From assembly GCF_014204795.1 (NCBI RefSeq), contig NZ_JACHMB010000001.1, positions 11,808,501 through 11,872,500 of the forward strand: 64,000 nucleotides of DNA, in the 5' to 3' direction. Source of the DNA: Nonomuraea jabiensis (GTDB lineage Bacteria > Actinomycetota > Actinomycetes > Streptosporangiales > Streptosporangiaceae). The position numbers were made by a program, and so were the translations under genes. Each line of letters begins with the position of its first letter. The first letter of the stretch is position 1. Below, in pieces: positions 8,090 through 15,326 of this stretch. The notes beneath the pieces are model-generated. The model had not been told where the DNA came from. It searched no databases and saw nothing but the letters and a program-made list of their open reading frames with translations.

Positions 8090-9001
8090 TCAGCGCTTGA
8101 CGGCGACCACCGAGTACGGCGTGTCGGGGGCCGGGGTCGTCGTGAAGCGGGCGTTGGGCAGGTAGAGGCGCTTGCCGGAGGCGGCGACCGTCGTCGGGAC
8201 GTCGAAGCGCGGATCGGTCAGCCGTTTCACGACTTTTCCGGATGCGCCGTCGCGCGTCAGGCTGACGACGGCGATCGCGTTCAGGCGGTTCTGCACCGCG
8301 TACAGGGTCCGCCCCTCCAGCAGCAGGCCGTCGCCGTTGACGAGCGACTCGCCGCCCAGGTCCACCTCCGTGGTGACGCCGGAGGACGGGTCGACCTCGA
8401 ACAGCTTGCCGGTGTTCGACTGGACGATCAGCAGCGACTCCCGGTCGGGGCTGGGGGCGATGCCGTTGGCGTTGTTGCCGGTCGTGTACTGGATGGCGCC
8501 GGACAGCGGGATCTTGACGGCCTCGCCGGGCAGCGCGCCGCCGCGCCCGAGCTCCAGCTTGTACAGGACGGGGTTGCGGGAGTCGGTGAAGTACGCGGCA
8601 TGCCCGGTGAGGATGACGTCGTTGACGAACGCGGGGTCGGTGGTCAGCTTGTACGACTTGACGACCTCGCCGGTCCGCAGGTCGATCACGCGGGCGTCGC
8701 CGCCGGTGCCTCCGGCCACGAACAGCCGCCCGCGCCCGTCGGTCTTGAGCCCGAGCGAGGGCGTTCCCGGGCCCTTGCTGATGACGGACCCCTCGCCGGT
8801 CCGCAGGTCGGCCCGGTAGATGTCGCCGCTCGCCCGGGAGCCGAAGTAGGCGTACGGGCCCGGCCCGGTCGCGATGCCCTCCGGCTGGAACCCGTCCGGC
8901 AGCGCGAACGTGTCGGGCTTCCCGGTGGCCTGCGCGGGCACGCCGCTGAGCAGGACCACGACGAGGGTGCTGAGTGCGGTCTTCAGGATCGCGGATCTCA
9001 T
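8090..9001 (-). CDS. Secreted SMP-30/gluconolactonase-like beta-propeller protein
   Basis: A 303-residue exported protein. The N-terminus MRSAILKTALSTLVVVLLSG ending PAQA is a classical signal peptide with cleavage near residue 26. The mature part has repeated strands typical of six-bladed propellers (PDGFQPEGIATGPGPYAYFG, GRGRLFVAGGTGG, NDVILTGHAAYFTDS, NGIAPSPDRESLLIV, VNGDGLLLEGRTLYAV), as in SMP-30/gluconolactonase and superoxide-dismutase-like propellers. The ATG at 9001 is chosen because the signal peptide begins there. It converges with the chitosanase and stands alone. Substrate unknown; such proteins may be lactonases or only structural. Confidence 0.8.
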   Translation of the reverse strand: MRSAILKTALSTLVVVLLSGVPAQATGKPDTFALPDGFQPEGIATGPGPYAYFGSRASGDIYRADLRTGEGSVISKGPGTPSLGLKTDGRGRLFVAGGTGGDARVIDLRTGEVVKSYKLTTDPAFVNDVILTGHAAYFTDSRNPVLYKLELGRGGALPGEAVKIPLSGAIQYTTGNNANGIAPSPDRESLLIVQSNTGKLFEVDPSSGVTTEVDLGGESLVNGDGLLLEGRTLYAVQNRLNAIAVVSLTRDGASGKVVKRLTDPRFDVPTTVAASGKRLYLPNARFTTTPAPDTPYSVVAVKR

Positions 9002-9156
9002 GCGGCCCACGATGCCCGTGCCCGCCGCCCGGGCAAAGCCCTGAGGGCGGCCTTCACAGGGATCTTTCAGCAACCGGGCACGGTTCGGGAAGGCGACCTG
9101 CACGCCGTGGGATCGCGCGGTAGGTTGGGACACAAGCGAACAAACGGGGTTTAGAC

Positions 9157-9666
9157 ATGTCAAACGGTGCCCGTCATGTTCTGGGAGTGGTCGCGGGGCT
9201 GCTCCTCCCTCCGATCATCGCCGCGAGCCTCTGGTACGGCATCGGCGACCACCTGCTCAGGTTCCAGTCGGCGTTCGAGCCGTCCTGGGTCGGCCTGTCC
9301 GCGATCGTGGCGTCGGGGATCGCGTTCGCGTTCCTGGCCGGCTCGCGGCTGTCGCCGATCGCCTCGCTGCTGGGCGGCCTGGCGTTCACCGCGCTCGGCG
9401 TCCTTCCCATCGTGGAGCTGCGGGGCGTGCGCGTGCTGCCCGATCACTGGCTGCCGAATGTCATGGAGCAGGGGTTCCTGACGGTGGCGGACTCGGGGGT
9501 GCTGCTGTTCCTGGGGGTGGCGCTGGTGGTCGTCTCGCTGTTCCCGTCGCGGTGGCGGTCCTCGGGGAAGCAGGCCGTCTATCCGTCCGCGTACGACCCG
9601 GCGCCCTCGTACCTGCCGCCGTACAGCGGACCGGAGGACGCCACGCGGCCGATGCATCGGGAATGA
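9157..9666 (+). CDS. Four-segment membrane protein of unknown function
   Basis: A 169-residue protein with four predicted membrane helices, near residues 8-28, 44-62, 66-86 and 108-128, and a 40-residue cytoplasmic tail rich in Tyr, Pro and Ser (YPSAYDPAPSYLPPYSG). The ATG at 9157 has no clear ribosome binding site. It lies 28 bp upstream of the cyclodeaminase gene in the same direction and could be co-transcribed with it. I do not recognise a family; the Pro/Tyr tail is common in actinomycete small membrane proteins. Confidence 0.72.
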   Translation: MSNGARHVLGVVAGLLLPPIIAASLWYGIGDHLLRFQSAFEPSWVGLSAIVASGIAFAFLAGSRLSPIASLLGGLAFTALGVLPIVELRGVRVLPDHWLPNVMEQGFLTVADSGVLLFLGVALVVVSLFPSRWRSSGKQAVYPSAYDPAPSYLPPYSGPEDATRPMHRE

Positions 9667-9694
9667 GGCAGGCACGGCCTGGCAGAATGCCGCC

Positions 9695-10300
9695 ATGCGC
9701 GACTCAAAGATCGTCGACTTCCTGACCGAGCTGGCCGACAGGGTGCCCGCGCCCGGCGGCGGCGCCACGGCCGCCCTGCACGCGGCCCAGGGCGCCGCGC
9801 TGCTCGGCATGGTCGCCCGCTACACGACCGGGGAGAAGTACGCCGGCCAGGCCGAGACCGTCGTCGGCGTGATCGGGGAGACCGACACCCTGCGGGTCCG
9901 CGCGCTGCGGCTGGCCGAGGCGGACGCGGCGGCGTTCACCGCGGTCACGAACGCGTACCGGCTGCCCAAGGGCGAGGAGCGCAGCGCCGCCATCGCCCGG
10001 GCGCTGGCCGGCGCCGCCGAGCCGCCCGCCAGGGTGGTCGAGACCGCCACGCGGGTGATCGAGCTGTGCGAGGTGCTGCTGCCGATCTGCAACCGCAACG
10101 TCGTCACCGACGTCGCGGCCGCCGCGGAGGCCGCCCGCGCCGCGCTCACCACCGCCCGGATCAACGTCGAGGTCAACCTGTCGGGCATCAAGGACGAGCG
10201 GGTACGCGAGGAGCTGAACGCCCGTGTCCACGGTGTGGACGCGGCCGTGGCCAGGGCAGACTGGGTGACCGCCGAGGTACGCGAGGAGATCAACCCGTGA
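9695..10300 (+). CDS. Cyclodeaminase/methenyl-THF cyclohydrolase (FTCD_C/FchA family)
   Basis: A 201-residue helical protein of the formiminotransferase-cyclodeaminase C-domain/FchA family. The family hallmark RVPAPGGGATAALHAAQGAA is at residues 17-36 and the rest is alpha-helical, ending in VNLSGIKDERVREELNARVH. Members either deaminate formimino-THF or, like FchA, interconvert methenyl-THF and 10-formyl-THF. No formiminotransferase or histidine-degradation gene is nearby. The next gene, overlapping by four bases, is a FolD paralogue lacking the lysine needed for cyclohydrolase, so an FchA-like cyclohydrolase role is the better guess here. Confidence 0.85.
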   Translation: MRDSKIVDFLTELADRVPAPGGGATAALHAAQGAALLGMVARYTTGEKYAGQAETVVGVIGETDTLRVRALRLAEADAAAFTAVTNAYRLPKGEERSAAIARALAGAAEPPARVVETATRVIELCEVLLPICNRNVVTDVAAAAEAARAALTTARINVEVNLSGIKDERVREELNARVHGVDAAVARADWVTAEVREEINP

Positions 10301-11124
10301 GAACCCTGACCGGGAAAGAGCTGGCCGCCGCCATCAGGGCCCAGACCGGGGCCGAGGCCGCGGCGGGCCCGCAGCCGCGGCTGGCCGTGGTGGTGGCGAC
10401 GGACGACGAGGCGAGCCTGTGGTACGTCAGGTCGATCGCCAAGGCGGCGGCCGGCGTGGGCATCGCCTGCGACATCGTCGATCTCGGGCCCGAGGCCGCG
10501 CCCGAGCGGATCGGCGAGACGCTGGCCAAGCTCAGCGCCGACGCCAACGTCCACGGCCTCATGCTGCAGACCCCGCTGCCCGCAGGCGCCTCCGCGCAGC
10601 GGCTGGCCGCGGCCATCGACCCGCGCAAGGACGTCGACGGCGCCAACCCGCTCTCGCTGGGCCGGCTCGCCGCCGGGCTGCCCGCGTTCCCGCCCGCCAC
10701 GGCGGCGGCCGTGATGGCGCTGCTCGACCACTACGAGGTGGAGCTGGAGGGGCGGCGGGCGGTGGTCGTCGGGCGTTCGACCGTGGTGGGCAAGCCGCTG
10801 GCCCACCTGCTGCTCGACCGGCACGCCACGGTGACCGTCTGCCACTCGCGCACCCGGGACCTGGCCTCCGTCACCTCCGCCGCCGAGGTGCTGGTCGCGG
10901 CCGTGGGCCGCGCCGGGCTGATCGGCGCCGGGCACGTGGCGCCCGGCGCGGTGGTGATCGACGTCGGCACCAACCCCACCGACGACGGCGGGCTGGTCGG
11001 CGACGTGGACTTTGACGCGGTGTCGCAGGTCGCGGGCGCGCTCACGCCGGTGCCGGGCGGGGTCGGCCCGGTGACGACCGCGCTGCTACTGCGCCACACG
11101 GCCAGGGCGGCGAACCTCCCGTGA
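10297..11124 (+). CDS. folD: Divergent FolD: methylene-THF dehydrogenase, cyclohydrolase probably lost
   Basis: A 275-residue FolD-family protein that oxidises 5,10-methylene-THF to methenyl-THF; normal FolD then hydrolyses it to 10-formyl-THF. Motifs: SLWYVRSIAK (41-49), LMLQTPLPAG with Gln91, KDVDG (111-115), the NADP loop VVGRSTVVGKPLAHLL, and LTPVPGGVGPVT near the end. In E. coli FolD the motif is Y50-x3-K54; here Tyr43 is followed four residues later by Ile47, so the catalytic cyclohydrolase lysine is missing (Lys49, equal to K56, is kept). The usual PCTP is PATA. The GTG start overlaps the cyclodeaminase stop by four bases. Probably a second, specialised FolD. Confidence 0.85.
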   Translation: MRTLTGKELAAAIRAQTGAEAAAGPQPRLAVVVATDDEASLWYVRSIAKAAAGVGIACDIVDLGPEAAPERIGETLAKLSADANVHGLMLQTPLPAGASAQRLAAAIDPRKDVDGANPLSLGRLAAGLPAFPPATAAAVMALLDHYEVELEGRRAVVVGRSTVVGKPLAHLLLDRHATVTVCHSRTRDLASVTSAAEVLVAAVGRAGLIGAGHVAPGAVVIDVGTNPTDDGGLVGDVDFDAVSQVAGALTPVPGGVGPVTTALLLRHTARAANLP

Positions 11125-11861
11125 ACGAGCAGATCCTGATCGTCCAGAACAGCAGGAGCGGCGGCCCCAGCCGGGTGGGCGGCTGGCTGGAGAAGGCCGG
11201 GCTGAAGCTCGACGTCGTGCTCGCCCACGAGGGAGCCCCGCTGCCCGCGCGCCTCGACCACGCGGCCATGATCATGCTCGGCGGCGGCTACCTGCCCGGC
11301 GAGGACGACCGCGCGCCGTGGCTGGCCGGCGCCCGGCGGCTGGCGGGGCAGGCGCTGGAGGAGGGCGTGCCCTTCTTCGGCATCTGCCTGGGCGGGCAGC
11401 TGCTCGCGGAGGTCGCGGGCGGCGAGGTGACCGGCGACACCGGTGCGCCGGAGAACGGCAGCCTCCCGCTCACGATCCGTCCCGAGGCCGCGGACGACCC
11501 GCTGTTCCACGGGCTGCCGGAGGTGGTGCCCGCTATCGAGCACCACAAGGACGCGATCACCCGGCTGCCGGGCGACGCCGTCTGGCTCGCGGAGACGGGC
11601 GCCTGCCCCTACCAGGCGTTCCGGGTGGGCGAGCGGGCCTGGGGCGTGCAGTTCCATCCCGAGGTGCTGCCGGCGCGCATCCGCGAGTGGTCGCCGGACG
11701 GGTTCGACCCCGAGGAGGTGTACGCGCGGGCGCTGGCGGACGAGCCGATCTCCACCCCGGTCTGGCACCGGGTCACCACCCGCTTCGCCGCGCTCGCCAC
11801 CGCGTTCACCACCGGGGCGGGCGGCTCGGTCAGCGCGCGTACGAGTCCCAGCCGAGCTTGA
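11121..11861 (+). CDS. Class I glutamine amidotransferase-like protein
   Basis: A 246-residue class I (triad) glutamine amidotransferase. The nucleophile elbow FGICLGGQLLAEVAGG holds the cysteine, and WGVQFHPEVL holds the histidine-glutamate pair, so the triad looks complete. It transfers or releases ammonia from glutamine, or acts as a gamma-glutamyl hydrolase. The GTG start overlaps the folD stop by four bases, placing it in the folate operon. A role in removing glutamyl groups from folate polyglutamates would suit the context but is a guess; many stand-alone members are annotated only as GMP synthase-like. Its 3' end overlaps the opposing permease gene by 32 bp. Confidence 0.85.
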   Translation: MNEQILIVQNSRSGGPSRVGGWLEKAGLKLDVVLAHEGAPLPARLDHAAMIMLGGGYLPGEDDRAPWLAGARRLAGQALEEGVPFFGICLGGQLLAEVAGGEVTGDTGAPENGSLPLTIRPEAADDPLFHGLPEVVPAIEHHKDAITRLPGDAVWLAETGACPYQAFRVGERAWGVQFHPEVLPARIREWSPDGFDPEEVYARALADEPISTPVWHRVTTRFAALATAFTTGAGGSVSARTSPSRA

Positions 11862-12570
11862 CCGCCACCGCCAGCCCGCAGGCGGCGGCCAGGTAGCGCA
11901 GGCTGTTGCCCGGCAGCCGGCGCGCGATCCGGGGCCCGATCCACCCCCCGAGCAGAAACCCGGCCGCCAGCGGCGCCGCCGCGGCCCAGTCCACCGGCCC
12001 GAACAGCGCGAACCCGAGCGCCGCCACCGCGTTCGCCAGCCCCGACATCACGTTCTTCATGGCGTTCAGCTTGGCGGCCGGGTGGTCGAACATGAGGGCC
12101 AGCACGGCGAACACCATCAGCCCTCCGGCCGCGCCGAAGTACCCCGTGTAGATCGTCACGGCGAACAGCGCCACCCGCCCCAGCACGCCGTGCTCGCCGT
12201 GCGCCCGCACCGACGGCGGCCTGACCAGCAGCAGCGAGGCCATCGCGATCAGCCAGGGCGCGATCAGCTCGAACGTCCTGGCCGGGGTGACCAGCAGCAG
12301 CAGCGCGCCGGTCGCGCCGCCGACCGCGGCCACGGGGCCGAGTCTGAGCACCCGGGCGCCCTCCCCGGCCAGCTCCGGCCGCGATCCGGCGGCGGCGCCG
12401 ATGCCGGTGAAGACGAGGGCGACGGTGTTGGTGACGTTCGCGGTGAGCGGGGGCAGGCCGAACGCCAGGAGCGCCGGGTAGGAGACGATCGAGGCGAGGC
12501 TGACGACCGTGCTCACCACTCCGGCCGCCACCCCGACTCCCAGCAGGCCGAGCGTTTCTCCGACGATCAC
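11830..12570 (-). CDS. TauE/SafE family permease
   Basis: A 246-residue membrane protein with seven to eight hydrophobic segments and the TauE/SafE repeat pattern: GVVSTVVSLASIVSYPALLAFG with NVTNTVAL near the start, and a second copy with GYFGAAGGLMVF, LNAMKNVMSGLANAVAALG. The family exports or imports sulfite, sulfoacetate and related organic anions. There is no nearby sulfur gene, so the substrate is open. The ATG at 12570 has no strong ribosome binding site. Its gene converges on the glutamine amidotransferase gene. Confidence 0.88.
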   Translation of the reverse strand: MIVGETLGLLGVGVAAGVVSTVVSLASIVSYPALLAFGLPPLTANVTNTVALVFTGIGAAAGSRPELAGEGARVLRLGPVAAVGGATGALLLLVTPARTFELIAPWLIAMASLLLVRPPSVRAHGEHGVLGRVALFAVTIYTGYFGAAGGLMVFAVLALMFDHPAAKLNAMKNVMSGLANAVAALGFALFGPVDWAAAAPLAAGFLLGGWIGPRIARRLPGNSLRYLAAACGLAVAVKLGWDSYAR

Positions 12571-12595
12571 CCGGTTATGTTAGTTGTTGTCCGTT

Positions 12596-13996
12596 TTATC
12601 CCCTGGAGGCGGGGTCTTCCACGAGTGCTCGGGCGGTGGCCTGCCAGATCGGGGTGGCGGGATTGATGACGTCGAAGTGGTCGCCGGGCATCTCGAGGTA
12701 GGTCACCTCGTCGCCGGCCTGCTCGGCCGCGCGTGCGTAGCGGCGGCTGAAGTCGACCAGGTCCAGGTCGTCGGCGGCGCCCTGGACGACGAGCTGGCGT
12801 ACCCGGAGCGGGAGGCGGAGCAGCGGCGAGGCGTCCGCGTACGGCGGCTCCACCCGGCCTTCGGGCGCGCGCCCGCCGAGGGCGGCGCCGACGGCGCCGG
12901 TCCCGACCCACCGGCGGTCGCCTTCCACGAGATCGAGCACTCCAGCGAGCGACACCGCCATCACCACCCGCACCCCACCCCCCGCACCGTCCTCACCCGC
13001 CGCCGCTCGGGCGCCGCTGGCCGGGTACGCCCCACCGGCCGCCACTCGGGCACCGCCGGCCGGCCACACCTCACCGGCCGCCGCTTGGGCGCCGCCGGCT
13101 GCGGACGCCCCACCGGCCGCCGCTCGGGCACCGCCGGCTGGGAACGCCCCACCGGCCGCCGCGTCCGCGACCGCGCGGAGGGCGAGTTGGGCGCCTGCCG
13201 AGTGGCCGACGACGGCCACCCGAGTGAGATCCAGAGCCGCCGTCCCGTCGGCGCCCGGCGAGAGCGCGCCCGGGGGCAGCGCGTCCGGGGGCAGCGCATC
13301 CGGGCGCAGCGCATCCGGGGGCAGCGCGTCCGAAGGGAGCGCGTCCGAAGGGAGCGCGTCCGAAGGGAGCGCCGTCGCGAGGGCGGCCAGTCCCGCCGCC
13401 ACGTCGGCCGTCGTCGCGTCCCAGCCGTGCAGGTCCGGCCGCCGGTACTCGAGGTTCCACACCGCGAGCCCGCGCCCGGCCAGGTCCGCGCAGAGCGGCC
13501 CCATGATGTCGGCCGCCCAGATCGACCGCCAGTACCCGCCATGGACCAGCATCACCACGGGCGGCTGCTCGGCGTCCGGAAGGTACAGCTCGCCCCACTG
13601 CTCCGGCAGCGGCCCGTACGCGATCCGCCGCGACGGATGCCGTACCCGGTGCACGGCATGGCGGATCCCCCAGCCCAGCCCGCCGATGCCGCGCCCGTGC
13701 AGGTGGGCGGCGCCCTTCCCGGCCGTCACCCCGTCGGCGCGCTCGATGTCCACCCAGACCACCGCTCCGAGGTCCCGCCCGATCAGCGAGCGCACCTCGG
13801 CCGAGGGCCCCGGCAGCACGACCGCGCAGCCCGCGCCCTCCCGTGCGGACAGCAGCGAGAGGACGTCAGAGGCGTCGCGGGCGTGGACGAGCGTCCCGGA
13901 GACCGCTGCAGCGGCGAACTCGCGGGCCGCGATCTCCTCCAGCAACCCCGCGTCGGCCACCAGGCCGGGGCCGACGACCACCAGCACCTCGATCAT
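12596..13996 (-). CDS. Alpha/beta hydrolase with a dehydroquinase-like N-domain and repeat insertions
   Basis: A 466-residue protein. Residues 1-90 (IEVLVVVGPGL at the start) resemble a degenerate type II 3-dehydroquinate dehydratase fold. A linker GRGIGGLGWGIRHAVHRVRH leads to an alpha/beta hydrolase of the esterase/kynurenine-formamidase type: LVHGGYW (oxyanion loop), VVGHSAGAQLA (nucleophile Ser), a late Asp and GDHFDVINP (His). Two low-complexity inserts interrupt the hydrolase: about 35 residues of A-L-P-S-D repeats before the nucleophile strand, and about 60 residues of Ala/Gly repeats after it. Both match DNA tandem repeats. Start is the ATG at 13996. Substrate unknown; inserts probably loop out. 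Confidence 0.78.
   Translation of the reverse strand: MIEVLVVVGPGLVADAGLLEEIAAREFAAAAVSGTLVHARDASDVLSLLSAREGAGCAVVLPGPSAEVRSLIGRDLGAVVWVDIERADGVTAGKGAAHLHGRGIGGLGWGIRHAVHRVRHPSRRIAYGPLPEQWGELYLPDAEQPPVVMLVHGGYWRSIWAADIMGPLCADLAGRGLAVWNLEYRRPDLHGWDATTADVAAGLAALATALPSDALPSDALPSDALPPDALRPDALPPDALPPGALSPGADGTAALDLTRVAVVGHSAGAQLALRAVADAAAGGAFPAGGARAAAGGASAAGGAQAAAGEVWPAGGARVAAGGAYPASGARAAAGEDGAGGGVRVVMAVSLAGVLDLVEGDRRWVGTGAVGAALGGRAPEGRVEPPYADASPLLRLPLRVRQLVVQGAADDLDLVDFSRRYARAAEQAGDEVTYLEMPGDHFDVINPATPIWQATARALVEDPASRG
13001..13156. repeat. 39-bp tandem repeat, four copies, in frame in the hydrolase gene
   Basis: Four consecutive 39-base units, each starting CGCC and ending CACCGGC, with a few differences between copies. 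39 is divisible by three, so each copy adds 13 Ala/Gly-rich residues without breaking the alpha/beta hydrolase frame. Copy number probably varies between strains. Confidence 0.85.
13264..13368. repeat. 15-bp tandem repeat, seven copies, in frame in the hydrolase gene
   Basis: Seven 15-base units (GCGCGTCCGAAGGGA and variants). The last three, 13324-13368, are identical, which points to recent expansion. On the minus strand each unit codes for five residues of the type A-L-P-S-D. Confidence 0.88.
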
Positions 13997-14029
13997 GAGC
14001 CCGACCCTACGCGTAATAGCTTAGGCCGG

Positions 14030-14689
14030 GTGCAGGTACAGCAGCTTCACCCATGGCCCACCACCACCGCCGAGGCCGAGGCCGTCCAGGACCGGCTCCG
14101 CGGACGCGTCGAGCTCACCGGTCCCGTCGACTTCGCCCTGGTCGCGGGCCTGGACGTGCACTATCACGGCGAGGACGCCCTCACGGCCGCCGTGGTCGTC
14201 CTCGACGCCGGCACGATGGCGACGGTGGAGGAGGTGACGGTGCGCGGCCGGGTGGCGTTCCCGTACGTGCCGGGGCTGTTCGCCTTCCGGGAGCTGCCCG
14301 CCCTGGTGGAGGCGCTCGAACGGCTCACGGTGACGCCCGACCTGCTGGTCTGCGACGGGTACGGGCTGGCGCACCCGCGCGGCTTCGGCCTGGCCTGCCA
14401 CCTGGGCGTGCTGACCGGCCTGCCCGCGCTCGGCGTGGGCAAGACGCCCTTCGTCGGCACGCACGAGCCGCCGGGGCCGGAGCGGGGCGACTGGGCGCCG
14501 ATCGTCCACGAGGGCGCCGTCGTCGGCCGCGCGCTGCGCACACAGCGCGAGATCAAGCCGGTGTACGTCTCCCAGGGCCACCGCATCTCCCTGGACACGG
14601 TCACCGACCAGGTCCTGCGCCTGGCCCCGCGCTACCGCCTCCCCGACCCGATCCGCCGCGCCGACCACCTGGCCCGCCACCCCGACTGA
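14030..14689 (+). CDS. nfi: Endonuclease V
   Basis: A 219-residue endonuclease V, which cuts the second phosphodiester 3' of deoxyinosine and starts repair of deaminated adenine. Visible family features: VAGLDVHY (first Asp), FPYVPGLFAFRELPALVEAL (the PYIPG-FRE motif with the second acidic residue), LLVCDGYGLAHPRGFGLACH (third Asp and His), and LGVGKTPFVG. Start is the GTG at 14030; no ribosome binding site is evident. It diverges from the alpha/beta hydrolase, with 33 bp between starts. The last ten codons (RADHLARHPD) are the source of the tandem repeat that follows the gene. Confidence 0.92.
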   Translation: MQVQQLHPWPTTTAEAEAVQDRLRGRVELTGPVDFALVAGLDVHYHGEDALTAAVVVLDAGTMATVEEVTVRGRVAFPYVPGLFAFRELPALVEALERLTVTPDLLVCDGYGLAHPRGFGLACHLGVLTGLPALGVGKTPFVGTHEPPGPERGDWAPIVHEGAVVGRALRTQREIKPVYVSQGHRISLDTVTDQVLRLAPRYRLPDPIRRADHLARHPD

Positions 14690-14837
14690 CGCCCGCCCCG
14701 ACCACCCGGCCAGCCAACCCGGCTGACGCCCGCGCCGACCACCCGGCCAGCCACCCCCACAGACGCCCGCGCCGACCACCCGGCCCGCTACCCCGGCTGA
14801 TGCCCTCGCCGACCACCAGGGCCGCCACCCCGGCTGA
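14654..14837. repeat. ~37-bp tandem repeat derived from the endonuclease V gene tail
   Basis: The last ~36 bases of the endonuclease V gene (from 14654) are followed by four imperfect copies of about 37 bases. Each has a CCGACCAC core and three end in GGCTGA. This fills the 157-bp gap between the endonuclease V stop and the next gene, which ends at 14847. Confidence 0.8.
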
Positions 14838-14846
14838 CCTCGGCCC

Positions 14847-15221
14847 TCACTGCGGGCGCCAGGCCCAGACGAGGAGCCAGACGCTGAGCCCGAAGAGGGT
14901 CATCCCGAGCGGCACGTGCACCGCCAGCACCCCCGAACCGCCCAGGGCGGACTGGAGGAAGCCGAGCAGCAGCACCGCCAGTCCGACCAGCGCGGGCCAG
15001 CCCGGGCCCCGGCCGGGCCGCCACAGCAGGACTGCCGCGACGAGCTGCAGCAGCCCCAGCACGTGCACGGCCAGCGCCCCCATGCCGTGCGAGCCCGCCC
15101 CTCCCCCGCTCATCAGCTGCCCGGCCGTCACGGCCTGCGCCAGGACGGACAGCGTGTTGAGGACGACCACGGCCTTGAACGCGGTCACGTACCCGTTCCC
15201 CTTGGCGACCTGGGTTACCAC
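14847..15221 (-). CDS. Small four-helix membrane protein
   Basis: A 124-residue protein with four hydrophobic segments near residues 14-34, 48-68, 76-92 and 100-120. It starts at a GTG with a good GGAGAG ribosome binding site about six bases upstream. The second helix contains His and Gly (GMGALAVHVLGLLQLVAAVL). I do not recognise a named family; small proteins of this kind are annotated only as integral membrane proteins. Its gene reads leftward into the endonuclease V tail repeats. Confidence 0.72.
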   Translation of the reverse strand: MVTQVAKGNGYVTAFKAVVVLNTLSVLAQAVTAGQLMSGGGAGSHGMGALAVHVLGLLQLVAAVLLWRPGRGPGWPALVGLAVLLLGFLQSALGGSGVLAVHVPLGMTLFGLSVWLLVWAWRPQ

Positions 15222-15326
15222 TGGATCTCTCCTTCGACCTCGGCTGCGGTCTCCAGGATCGTGGCGGGCCCACCGGCGGGCATCCGCCGCTCGTCGTCAT
15301 CCCCGATACGCCGCCGGGCGTACGGC

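Noticed and set aside
13264..13368. Short regular repeats considered as a CRISPR array
   Set aside because: Units are contiguous 15-mers with no spacers, keep the reading frame of a protein gene, and no cas gene is nearby.
12584..14029. Long plus-strand extension upstream of endonuclease V
   Set aside because: The extra ~480 codons are antisense to the alpha/beta hydrolase; family similarity begins only at the GTG at 14030.
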